From contig JABDRH010000623.1 of assembly GCA_013041835.1 (NCBI GenBank), forward strand, positions 1-9,520: a stretch of 9,520 nucleotides of DNA. Direction: 5' to 3'. Positions 1 through 6,750 of this stretch are shown here, piece after piece. The notes beneath the pieces are model-generated. The model did not search any database, was not told where the DNA came from, and was given only the letters and a program-made list of their open reading frames with translations. The DNA comes from Desulfatitalea sp. (GTDB lineage Bacteria; Desulfobacterota; Desulfobacteria; Desulfobacterales; Desulfosarcinaceae). The translations under genes were made by a program, and so were the position numbers. Positions within the stretch are counted from its first letter, which is position 1. Every line of letters starts with the position of its first letter.

Positions 1-292
1 GGACCAATGGATGCCGTGGAATTACAAACAAGCAAATTGTGAAGTCACTTGCTAACGATGGGCAGGTTGTCTTCACCCTGCCCGCTGCGTCAACGCCTTC
101 CCGCTCCGTTATGTCACCGCAGGACCATCCCGTCACCGTAGGCCCACTATGCGAAAAAAAATTGCTTACGCACGCTTGCCGAAAGGACACGCACTTGCTT
201 CGGGCTTTCTTGCTCCTGATTTCAATCTGGTCAGCAAAGCTTTCCGTAACGGTAGACCGTTTTACGGTGCTTTCATTATCAGGACTCCGTCC
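1..292. other. Non-coding left flank with several inverted repeats
   Basis: No convincing gene is visible downstream of the epimerase stop. Open frames on the plus strand here (39-302 and the beginning of 149-598) give compositionally odd proteins with no recognisable domain, and the second runs far into the epimerase gene as an antisense shadow. The stretch holds three inverted repeats: 60-66 with 77-83 (GGGCAGG/CCTGCCC, 10-nt loop), 244-249 with 262-267 (CCGTAA/TTACGG, with an inner CGG/CCG pair), and 281-285 with 289-293 (AGGAC/GTCCT), which touches the epimerase stop codon. GTCACCG is directly repeated at 113-119 and 132-138. None of the hairpins is followed by a clear T-run on the minus strand, so I do not call a terminator. 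The region may be a 3' untranslated region plus the edge of something to the left. Confidence 0.5.
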
Positions 293-1315
293 TCAGCACT
301 GATAATACTCCCGATACCACGCCACAAAATTCGCGATTCCCTTGGCCAGCGGCGTTGCCGGTTTAAATCCCACATCTCTCATCAGGTCGTCCACATCGGC
401 ATAGGTGGCCGGGACGTCACCGGGCTGAATATCCATGTAATTCTTTCGGGCGGTCTTGCCCAGGGCCTTTTCAACGGCCTCGATGAAATCGGAAAGCTGC
501 ACGGGATTGTTGTTGCCGATATTGTAGATTTTGTACTGTTTATAGGATGCGCCCGGATCGGGCGTGTCACCGCACCACCGGGGATCGGGATCGGGTGATT
601 TGGCCATGACCCGCACCACGCCTTCGACGATATCGTCGATATAGGTAAAATCGCGCTGCATTTTGCCATGGTTGAACACATCAATGGGCTCATCGGCAAG
701 AATCGCTTTGGTAAAAAGAAACAGGGCCATGTCGGGCCGTCCCCAAGGGCCGTAAACCGTGAAAAAACGAAGCCCGGTGCAGGGCAGGTCGTACAAATGG
801 CTGTAGGTGTGGGCCATCAGTTCGTTGGCTTTCTTGGTGGCGGCATACAAGGAGACCGGGTGATCCACGTTGTGATGCACGGAAAAAGGCATCTTTGTAT
901 TGGCGCCGTATACCGAGCTGGACGAAGCAAAGACCAGATGCTTCACGCCATGATGGCGGCAGCATTCCAGGATGTTGACAAACCCCACCAGGTTCGAATT
1001 GACATAGGCATGCGGGTTTTGCAGCGAATAACGCACCCCGGCCTGGGCCGCCAGGTTGACCACCACGTCGATCGGTTCGTTTTGGAACAAGTGATTCATC
1101 TTGTCCAGGTCGGCCAGGTCGATAGTATGGGAAGAGAAATTGGGATGGGCCACAAGCTGCTTGAGCCGTGTGTGTTTAAGCTGCACATCGTAGTAATCAT
1201 TCAGATTGTCCAGCCCGATGACCGTTCGCCCTTCTGCCAGCAGCCGTCGGGACAAGTGAAAACCGATAAACCCCGCTGCGCCGGTCACCAAGACGGTATT
1301 GTAGTCAAGTTGCAT
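293..1315 (-). CDS. NAD-dependent sugar-nucleotide epimerase, probably UDP-glucuronate 4-epimerase
   Basis: A 340-residue extended short-chain dehydrogenase/reductase, the usual length for the family. It probably interconverts UDP-glucuronate and UDP-galacturonate in the cytoplasm, supplying galacturonate to a polysaccharide. Seen: an N-terminal NAD-binding GAAGFIG motif at residues 12-18, the serine cluster ASSSSVYG at 130-137, and the catalytic YxxxK pair Y157/K161 within [11 protein letters not shown]. The substrate-binding segment [14 protein letters not shown] lies at 184-197. NDYYDVQLK near residue 39 and [12 protein letters not shown] at 221-232 are characteristic of bacterial and plant UDP-glucuronate epimerases, which separates it from GalE-type enzymes. 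The ATG start is preceded by a good Shine-Dalgarno. The gene starts 19 nt after the UDP-glucose dehydrogenase stop, and that enzyme makes its expected substrate. The reaction assignment is inferred from motifs and neighbour; a related uronate or rhamnose-type epimerase cannot be wholly excluded. Confidence 0.9.
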   Translation of the reverse strand: MQLDYNTVLVTGAAGFIGFHLSRRLLAEGRTVIGLDNLNDYYDVQLKHTRLKQLVAHPNFSSHTIDLADLDKMNHLFQNEPIDVVVNLAAQAGVRYSLQNPHAYVNSNLVGFVNILECCRHHGVKHLVFASSSSVYGANTKMPFSVHHNVDHPVSLYAATKKANELMAHTYSHLYDLPCTGLRFFTVYGPWGRPDMALFLFTKAILADEPIDVFNHGKMQRDFTYIDDIVEGVVRVMAKSPDPDPRWCGDTPDPGASYKQYKIYNIGNNNPVQLSDFIEAVEKALGKTARKNYMDIQPGDVPATYADVDDLMRDVGFKPATPLAKGIANFVAWYREYYQC

Positions 1316-1321
1316 AAAGTC

Positions 1322-1327
1322 TTCCTT
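1322..1327 (-). promoter_or_regulatory. Ribosome binding site of the epimerase
   Basis: The minus strand reads AAGGAA six bases before the ATG at 1315. It supports that start and lies within the 19-nt gap after the dehydrogenase gene, consistent with co-translation from one mRNA. Confidence 0.65.
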
Positions 1328-1334
1328 TCTGTTT

Positions 1335-2687
1335 TCAACCCTTAGCCTTGTCAGTCACAACAGGTCTCCCAATCCCGAAGTACGCAAATCCCAATCCGGC
1401 GAGGTAGGTTGCCGAAAACAGGTTGCGGCCGTCGAAAATGAGCGGGGCGGTGAGGGTCGTCTTGACCTTGTTGAAATCGGGATTGCGAAACTGGTTCCAA
1501 TCGGTGATTACCGCCAAAGCGTCGGCCCCTTGAAGCGCTTCGTACTGCTCTTCACAGATTTCCACCAAATCATTGCCAGCCAGATGCGCCCGGGCATTCC
1601 GGCCCGCTTCCGGATCATAGGCGCGAATGCGCATGCCCGCATCGGTCAGCAGCTTGATGGTATCCAATGCGGCCGATTCGCGGATATCATCGGTATTGGC
1701 CTTGAAGGCGATGCCCCACAACGCCAGGGTCTTGCCGTTCACCCCGCCCTGGGGTGTAAAATAGGCGTTGATCTTTCGGGCCAGGATCCCTTTCTGGTGG
1801 TCGTTGACCTGATCCACGGCGCTCACCAGGGCCGCCTTGTAGCCGTATTCGCCCGCCGTGTTGATCAATGCCCTGACATCCTTGGGAAAGCAGGAACCAC
1901 CGTATCCCAGGCCGGGGTAAATGAAATGATAGCCGATACGCCGGTCCGACCCGATGCCCATGCGCACTTCCTTGACGTCGGCCCCCACCCGCTCGCAGAT
2001 GTTGGCCACTTCGTTCATGAAGGAAATCTTGGTGGCCAGCATGCAGTTGGCGGCATACTTGGTCATCTCGGCGCTGCGAATGCCCATGACGATCATCTTG
2101 TCCCGGGAACGCGCAAAAGGCGCATAGAGCGTCTCGAGCAACTTGGCCGTGCGCACATTGTCCGTGCCCACGATGACCCGGTCCGGCTTGAGAAAATCGT
2201 TGACCGCATCTCCTTCTTTCAAGAATTCGGGATTGGACACCACGTCGAATTCAAAAGAGAGACCGCGCTGTTCGAGCTGCTTTTCGATAATCCGGCGCAC
2301 CCGGTCGGCCGTGCCCACCGGCACGGTGGACTTGTTAATGATGATCTTGTAATCGGTCATAACGGCGCCCACCTGCTGGGCCACCTGGTCCACGTAACTC
2401 AAATCGCACGACCCGTCCGGCTGCGACGGCGTCCCCACGCAGTTGAAAATAAACAAGGCGTTTTCCATGCCGTCGGCCAGGCTGGTGCCAAACTTCAACC
2501 GCCCTTCCAGGCAATTGCGCCTGACCAACGGCTCCAGGCCGGGTTCATAAATGGGAATCTTGCCTGCATTGAGCCGATCGATAATCTCCGGATTGACATC
2601 GATGCAGTGCACATCATTTCCCATTTCCGCCAGGCAAGCCGCCGCCACCAATCCCACATAGCCCGTACCGACAACGCATATGTTCAT
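1335..2687 (-). CDS. ugd: UDP-glucose 6-dehydrogenase
   Basis: A 450-residue cytoplasmic enzyme that oxidises UDP-glucose to UDP-glucuronate with two NAD+, the first committed step to uronic-acid polymers. The N-terminal Rossmann motif GTGYVG is at residues 7-12, followed by the acidic residue D30 of the NAD site. YEPGLEPL at 47-54, STVPVGT at 120-126 and SNPEFLKEG at 151-159 are hallmarks of the UDP-glucose/GDP-mannose dehydrogenase family. The latter, with [11 protein letters not shown] following, fits UDP-glucose rather than GDP-mannose dehydrogenase (AlgD). The lysine of EMTKYAAN (K210) and the catalytic cysteine C266 in [11 protein letters not shown] are both present, so the enzyme looks intact. 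The C-terminal UDP-binding domain contains [15 protein letters not shown]. The ATG has a strong Shine-Dalgarno. It heads a two-gene unit with the epimerase, downstream of a terminator and a candidate promoter. Family members are also called tuaD, rkpK or udg. Confidence 0.96.
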   Translation of the reverse strand: MNICVVGTGYVGLVAAACLAEMGNDVHCIDVNPEIIDRLNAGKIPIYEPGLEPLVRRNCLEGRLKFGTSLADGMENALFIFNCVGTPSQPDGSCDLSYVDQVAQQVGAVMTDYKIIINKSTVPVGTADRVRRIIEKQLEQRGLSFEFDVVSNPEFLKEGDAVNDFLKPDRVIVGTDNVRTAKLLETLYAPFARSRDKMIVMGIRSAEMTKYAANCMLATKISFMNEVANICERVGADVKEVRMGIGSDRRIGYHFIYPGLGYGGSCFPKDVRALINTAGEYGYKAALVSAVDQVNDHQKGILARKINAYFTPQGGVNGKTLALWGIAFKANTDDIRESAALDTIKLLTDAGMRIRAYDPEAGRNARAHLAGNDLVEICEEQYEALQGADALAVITDWNQFRNPDFNKVKTTLTAPLIFDGRNLFSATYLAGLGFAYFGIGRPVVTDKAKG

Positions 2688-2692
2688 GGACG

Positions 2693-2698
2693 CTCCTT
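2693..2698 (-). promoter_or_regulatory. Strong ribosome binding site of UDP-glucose dehydrogenase
   Basis: The minus strand reads AAGGAG five bases before the ATG at 2687. This is the best Shine-Dalgarno match in the window and fixes the start codon. Confidence 0.75.
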
Positions 2699-2734
2699 CA
2701 ATAGTTCGACAAATAATCGATATCTATATTATTT

Positions 2735-2785
2735 TTGATATACGTCACGATTTATACCATAAATGCGAAAAAAAAACCCGAACCA
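2735..2785 (-). promoter_or_regulatory. Candidate promoter of the ugd-epimerase unit
   Basis: The minus strand contains TGGTATAAA: a TATAAA -10 hexamer at 2751-2756 with the TG of an extended -10 at 2758-2759. No good -35 match lies at the usual distance; that position falls in the terminator T-run. Transcription would start near 2744, leaving a leader of roughly 57 nt before the ATG at 2687. The leader is very AT-rich. The placement just after a terminator is logical, but the call rests on one weak box. Confidence 0.35.
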
Positions 2786-2808
2786 AACGGTTTGCAGTTC
2801 GATTCGGG
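2768..2808 (-). terminator. Rho-independent terminator after the polysaccharide-export operon
   Basis: On the minus strand a stem begins CCCGAATCGAAC (2808-2797), has the 8-nt loop TGCAAACC and closes with GTTTGGTTCGGG (2788-2777). All 12 positions pair, two of them as G-T wobbles. A run of nine T residues follows at once (2776-2768). This is a textbook intrinsic terminator ending the transcript that comes through the kinase gene. It separates the export genes from the ugd-epimerase pair. Confidence 0.9.
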
Positions 2809-2810
2809 CG

Positions 2811-2852
2811 TAAGGGGTTGCGTAAAATACGGATTTTTTACGAGAACCCTTA
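2811..2852 (-). other. Long imperfect hairpin just before the terminator
   Basis: The plus strand shows two nested inverted repeats. TAAGGGGTT (2811-2819) pairs with AACCCTTA (2845-2852) with one bulged G. Inside, CGTAAAA (2821-2827) pairs with TTTTACG (2836-2842) around an 8-nt loop. The structure ends two bases from the terminator stem. A smaller hairpin, GACGAA/TTCGTC (2874-2879 with 2885-2890), lies between it and the kinase stop. The minus-strand order is therefore stop codon, small hairpin, long hairpin, terminator. It has no T-run of its own. It may protect the mRNA 3' end or be a protein or RNA binding site; its role is unknown. Confidence 0.55.
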
Positions 2853-2898
2853 GGTTCCGCGTATAAATTTATTGACGAATCTTCTTCGTCTTCGTGTT

Positions 2899-3699
2899 CT
2901 ATTCCATCCGATTCATCACCAACCCGAGCACCTTCTCCTGGGGAAGCCGGGCCAATGCTTTCTGAATCTCAGGCATCGGCGTTTTTCCGGCCTCGACCAC
3001 CACCAGGATCGCATCCACCAACGGCGCGAACGAAAAAGCGTCGGCGCTGCGACTCAGTGACGGGACATCGAAGAACAGATAGCGATCCGCATAGCGGCTC
3101 TTCATCTCCTGGAGCAACGCCCGCATGCGTGGCGAAGTCAGCAGCTCGGCGCTCTCCTTTACCGTACGACCACCTGAAATAATGGTCAATTTCTCGATTT
3201 TGGGCCAGACAATAATATCTTCCATGGGCACATTTTCCAGCAAATGCGCCACCAGCCCCACCTCCTGCTCATAGCCCAGGTATTTATGAATGGACTGCTT
3301 TTGCAGATCGGCATCCACGAGGATCACGGTCTTTACGTACTCCCGGGCGAACATGGCGGCCAGGTTGATGGCCGTCAGGGTCTTTCCTTCGCCGGGCCGC
3401 ACGCTGGTGACCATCAGCGTGTTCCACCCCTTATCCTCCATTTGCTGGCTGATCTGAGTGCGCAGCAGTTTGAAGTGCTCGATCTCCTCGACATCAGCCA
3501 GCAAGCCAAGACAACGATTCGCCTCAACAACGCGCATGTCCAAACTCACAATTCTCGACTTGGCATAGTTGGGCGACACCCAACCCGCTCTGGAAACATT
3601 CACGCTGCGGTTGCCGCTATCACTGTCCGCTTTCTCAACGGGAGCCGCGTTGTCTTGATCGCCTTGTGACTTTTTAAATGCCTTGAGGACTTCGACCAT
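2899..3699 (-). CDS. CpsD/Wzc-type P-loop ATPase (BY-kinase family), exosortase-cluster type
   Basis: A 266-residue cytoplasmic MinD/ParA-like P-loop protein of the bacterial tyrosine kinase family that partners a Wzz-type membrane protein to control polysaccharide polymerisation. The start at 3699 is chosen because it has AAGGA six bases upstream; an in-frame extension to 3789 would overlap the previous gene and lacks this support. The first 40 residues are polar and probably disordered. SPNYAKSRIVSLD at 42-54 matches what I recall of the exosortase-A-associated tyrosine kinase family (TIGR03018). Walker A is RPGEGKTLTA at 101-110, Walker A' is ILVDADLQ at 126-133, and the Walker B-like strand is YLFFDVPSL at 207-215. 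The protein ends at ...LVMNRME with no tyrosine after Y207, so the tyrosine-rich tail of classical Wzc/CapB is missing. It follows the PCP gene by 32 nt and is the last gene before a strong terminator. Confidence 0.88.
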   Translation of the reverse strand: MVEVLKAFKKSQGDQDNAAPVEKADSDSGNRSVNVSRAGWVSPNYAKSRIVSLDMRVVEANRCLGLLADVEEIEHFKLLRTQISQQMEDKGWNTLMVTSVRPGEGKTLTAINLAAMFAREYVKTVILVDADLQKQSIHKYLGYEQEVGLVAHLLENVPMEDIIVWPKIEKLTIISGGRTVKESAELLTSPRMRALLQEMKSRYADRYLFFDVPSLSRSADAFSFAPLVDAILVVVEAGKTPMPEIQKALARLPQEKVLGLVMNRME

Positions 3700-3705
3700 G
3701 GGATT

Positions 3706-3710
3706 TCCTT
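3706..3710 (-). promoter_or_regulatory. Ribosome binding site deciding the kinase start
   Basis: The minus strand reads AAAGAAGGAAATCCC directly before the ATG at 3699, with AAGGA six bases from the start. This favours the 266-residue form over a 296-residue version that would begin inside the upstream PCP gene. Confidence 0.65.
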
Positions 3711-3731
3711 CTTTGCCGCGATTATTGTGCT

Positions 3732-5360
3732 CTAGAAGCCTAGTTTCCGGTCCACTTTCGCCCAAAAGACATACAAATCCATTATCCACATGTGAAAGGC
3801 CAAAATGGCGCCGATGGATAGCAACGCAAGCGCCGCAGCACCCAAAATTCGCCGCTGCCGGGCAAGCTTGCGCTCTTCATCCAGCAAAATCACCGGCACC
3901 TCGCCCAACACCGGAAAACCGGCTGAAGCAGAGAGTTTTTCGCTGCTATAGGCCGCTGCATCGGAAAACTCCCTCAAGGCCGCCCATCCTACACCAGCAC
4001 CGATGCCCAAAACAAGCCCTATGAGGCCGATGGCCATCCGGTTGGGTTTAAACGGTCTTTCAGGCAACTGGGGTGGATCGATCAGGGTGAAACGCTCCCC
4101 CTTTTGCTCTTTTTCGAGCCCATGAGCCACCTTGGCTTCCATCAACTTTTGCATCAGCTCATTGAACTTGCCTTTCAGGTTTCCCTGTTCGGATATGAGC
4201 ACACTATATTCACGCTCCACTCGCGGAGTGTTTTGAATCCGGGCTTCATAGCGATCGCGTCTGTTTCGCAGCTCCGCCAACTGATTTTTCGTTGATGCAA
4301 TTTCCGATTTCAAACCGGCCAATTGGGAGGACATTGTGATGTAGGGGGGATTATCGGGCTCTTCCGGGTTGCTATCCGTACCGGTGCCGGCCGTGGCAAT
4401 CTTCTCTTTCAAGGATTTTATCGCCGCGGTCGTTCGGATTACATCCGGATGCGCATCCGACAGCATGGCTTTCATGGTCGCCAGTTCGGTCTGAAAGGCT
4501 TGCAGATGACTACGGTCCGAATTTTCCTGGAAGGGTGAAACACTGGCCAGCTGCGTTTGCAGATATCCCTCCTGGGTTTGCAATTGACTGAGCCGCTCCT
4601 GGGTCATTTCAATACTGCGCTCCGTGTTTCCCAGTTGCTGCATATTGAGCTGCAGCAGTTCGGGCAGCTCGTTCATATGCTTTTCTTTAAAATCAGCCAG
4701 TTTTCGTTCCACCTGGGCCAATTCCGCCTGGACCCGGTGCATTTCATCCTCGAAAAACCGGGACGTCTCGGCGGTCTGTCGCTCGCGCACTTTCAGGTTT
4801 TCTTCGAGAAAAAGGGAGACCAGCACATTGACCACTTTCTGAATGGTCGCAGGACTGTCCTTGCCCTGGTAGGAGAGGGAAAAGGCAATGGTGGCCGTGG
4901 TTGGGCGGCCGGTGCGCCGATCCACGACATCGGCGCTGATTTGATTCAGCTTGACATCTGAACGCATCCGCCCGATGACTTGCTCGTTGGTTTTCTTTTC
5001 ACGCATTTGCCTGTAAAGACCAAAACGTTCGATGATTTCCATCAGGCGGGAGGTGCTCATGATGCGCTGGTTGATTTGCTGCAAGCGCTGTTCGGCAAAA
5101 CTGGTCACCGTGGCGGCTACCAGTTCGGGAGGAATTTCCTGCTCCTCAATTAAAATGGTGGCCGAGGAACGGTAAACCGGCGGCAAAAAAACAGCAACAG
5201 TGACCGCCAAACAGGCAACCAGCACAAGCGGCACCACGAAGCTCCATTTGCGCCGCTTGGCAATCTGTATATACTCTTTTAAGTTTACGGGAGCAGGCTG
5301 GTCCGGATAGAACTCCTGCCCACGTTGCACCATCGGCCACTTCTCTTTGGGTTCATCCAT
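3732..5360 (-). CDS. Wzz/GumC-family polysaccharide chain-length determinant (co-polymerase)
   Basis: A 542-residue inner-membrane protein that would set polymer length and bridge polymerisation to export. A cytoplasmic N-tail leads into a Wzz motif (NLKEYIQIAKRRKW, 26-39) and a first membrane helix at about 41-60. The periplasmic part begins with the typical PPVYRSSATILIEEQEIP (60-77) and includes long heptad-rich helices at about 195-270 and 345-415. The proline-rich LIDPPQLPERPFKPN (426-440) precedes membrane helix 2 at about 442-461. After a cytoplasmic loop with LGEVPVILLDEE (485-496), a third hydrophobic stretch at about 506-526 ends in an aromatic tail. This resembles the exosortase-cluster chain-length family as I recall it (TIGR03007). 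No kinase domain is fused; the ATPase partner is the next gene. The ATG is preceded by GGGGCG about 10 bases upstream, a poor Shine-Dalgarno, so a start at Met10 is possible. Confidence 0.92.
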   Translation of the reverse strand: MDEPKEKWPMVQRGQEFYPDQPAPVNLKEYIQIAKRRKWSFVVPLVLVACLAVTVAVFLPPVYRSSATILIEEQEIPPELVAATVTSFAEQRLQQINQRIMSTSRLMEIIERFGLYRQMREKKTNEQVIGRMRSDVKLNQISADVVDRRTGRPTTATIAFSLSYQGKDSPATIQKVVNVLVSLFLEENLKVRERQTAETSRFFEDEMHRVQAELAQVERKLADFKEKHMNELPELLQLNMQQLGNTERSIEMTQERLSQLQTQEGYLQTQLASVSPFQENSDRSHLQAFQTELATMKAMLSDAHPDVIRTTAAIKSLKEKIATAGTGTDSNPEEPDNPPYITMSSQLAGLKSEIASTKNQLAELRNRRDRYEARIQNTPRVEREYSVLISEQGNLKGKFNELMQKLMEAKVAHGLEKEQKGERFTLIDPPQLPERPFKPNRMAIGLIGLVLGIGAGVGWAALREFSDAAAYSSEKLSASAGFPVLGEVPVILLDEERKLARQRRILGAAALALLSIGAILAFHMWIMDLYVFWAKVDRKLGF

Positions 5361-5412
5361 TATTCATCGCCCCACATATTTGTCTGCTTAAAGTTTTGCC
5401 CATCACCAAAAG

Positions 5413-6681
5413 CTATTCCAGTACAGGAAGATTCCATTCAAAGGCCAATGAAATTGCATTTCGATAGCGTTTGATAGTGCGTTCGCGGTCATTGATTTCA
5501 GTGTGATCCAACCGAAAGCTGAGATCCCAATACCGGTTCAGGGTATATCGAAGCGCACCGGCAAAGCCGAGCGTCAACTCGTCTATATCGATGGTCGCCC
5601 CTGTCCGGTCGGTACGATTCAAACGGGCCGTCACAGTCCCACTGAGTCGCCATGCCGGATACGGCCGCCAACCGCCGCTGAACTGCAAACTGGTCCTTTC
5701 AGTCAAGCCATTCCGCCCGGAGGCCGGCACAAGATCGTGATTCAAATGCATCCCGGCATTGGCGGACCCACCGGTGTACACCAGATCCAAACTGCCCACA
5801 AATCCCCAGGGGTCATCTTCCTGTCTACCGACTTCTTGGAAAAATAAATTACCAAATCTAAATTCATTTTTGTAATGGGTGTTTCGCACACCCAGGAACA
5901 AATTAAGCTTTAATGCTTCAGTCCACTGACGATCCAATCCCAGGGAAAGGGAGTACGTGTCGATAAAGCGCTTAATGCCAATGGACTCAATGGCGAAACC
6001 CGAGCCGGCATCCATCTGCCGATTGCGGTATTCATATGTGCTGAAACGCACGCGCACGCTGCCGGTGGTCCGGCGAAACCAGGCGTCCAGATTGTGAAAC
6101 AGGCTCAATTGAAAGTCATGCCCAACCAGATCGAGAATATCCGGGTCGTCATATTCCTCCGAATTTAGGCTGTAGTATGCGGCCAGGCTGTTCAGTTCAG
6201 ATAGCACATATTGCCCTGAAACAGTATAGTCTTGCCTCCGCCTGTGATCGTCCCGGGTAAGCAACCCGCTTTCTTCCAGCATTCGATCTATCCGCTGATC
6301 ATCGGTATAGTTCACATCGAAATTGAAGTTCAATCGCTCATTGCATTGGCGACGCCAGTAGGCTTTGAATTGGTAATCCGTGTTGTCCTCGGATGATATT
6401 TCCTTGTAAGCATAGTGGGTAATAAAGGCAGACAGCCCAAGGGATGTGCGTTCTGCCGTGTAGCCGCCGAATAGCCTGGGATAAAGAATCAACAAAAAGT
6501 CTTCTTGAGGATTCTTCTGTTCAAAGAACACATTGTCATTGTGACGTGTTTGCACATTCCCGCTAAACGACATATGAAATAAGGATGCAGCCGCCGGTGA
6601 ATGCAGCGGGCAGGCAACGATGACCAACAGCGAAAATGCTGCTATGACGGATAGGTTCCGGAAATTGATCGTGCTGTTCAA
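5413..6681 (-). CDS. Secreted outer-membrane beta-barrel protein of the polysaccharide export locus
   Basis: A 422-residue protein with an N-terminal signal sequence: hydrophobic core at about 10-24, probable signal peptidase I site after SPAAA (28-32). The rest alternates polar and hydrophobic residues with many aromatic and arginine positions, in repeated strand-turn-strand units such as TSLGLSAFITHYAY, YSLSLGLDRQW and WDLSFRLDHTEIN. This is typical of outer-membrane barrels of the BBP2 / exosortase-associated hypothetical type (compare TIGR03016, from memory). It ends in NAISLAFEWNLPVLE, a beta-signal-like strand followed by a short tail. Its place between the OPX and PCP genes suggests it is the exit porin for the polymer. 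The start must be TTG at 6681: an in-frame TAA lies upstream, no ATG precedes the signal peptide, and GAAAG lies 4 nt before the TTG. The sequence IVAC at 21-24 resembles a lipobox but would be unusual for a barrel. Confidence 0.8.
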   Translation of the reverse strand: MNSTINFRNLSVIAAFSLLVIVACPLHSPAAASLFHMSFSGNVQTRHNDNVFFEQKNPQEDFLLILYPRLFGGYTAERTSLGLSAFITHYAYKEISSEDNTDYQFKAYWRRQCNERLNFNFDVNYTDDQRIDRMLEESGLLTRDDHRRRQDYTVSGQYVLSELNSLAAYYSLNSEEYDDPDILDLVGHDFQLSLFHNLDAWFRRTTGSVRVRFSTYEYRNRQMDAGSGFAIESIGIKRFIDTYSLSLGLDRQWTEALKLNLFLGVRNTHYKNEFRFGNLFFQEVGRQEDDPWGFVGSLDLVYTGGSANAGMHLNHDLVPASGRNGLTERTSLQFSGGWRPYPAWRLSGTVTARLNRTDRTGATIDIDELTLGFAGALRYTLNRYWDLSFRLDHTEINDRERTIKRYRNAISLAFEWNLPVLE

Positions 6682-6750
6682 TTGGCTTTCAAGTATCTCG
6701 CTGCATTGTGAAATGCGCGCGAAAGCAGCTCGTTATGAGGCAGGCGGTTT

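Noticed and set aside
50..95. The GGGCAGG/CCTGCCC inverted repeat as an integron attC site
   Set aside because: It lacks the paired R and L boxes and the expected GTTRRRY/RYYYAAC ends, and no integrase or cassette gene is in view.
150..180. An A8 tract near 156-163 as the T-run of a minus-strand terminator for the epimerase unit
   Set aside because: The sequence just before the T-run on the minus strand forms only a 3-bp stem (TGC GTAA GCA); the nearest better stem is too far away.
39..302. An 87-codon plus-strand open frame in the left flank
   Set aside because: It has no recognisable domain, no good Shine-Dalgarno, and spans two of the inverted repeats. Not supported as a gene.
668..1345. 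A 225-codon plus-strand open frame
   Set aside because: Antisense to the epimerase, whose catalytic motifs are all intact. No domain or plausible start context is seen.
1530..2738. A 402-codon open frame on the plus strand
   Set aside because: It lies entirely antisense to the intact UDP-glucose dehydrogenase gene and extends only slightly past its start. Its translation is histidine- and glycine-rich with no recognisable domain, as expected of a shadow frame in GC-rich coding DNA.
3700..3789. A 30-residue N-terminal extension of the kinase
   Set aside because: It would overlap the end of the PCP gene by 58 nt, and the internal ATG at 3699 has a clear ribosome binding site.
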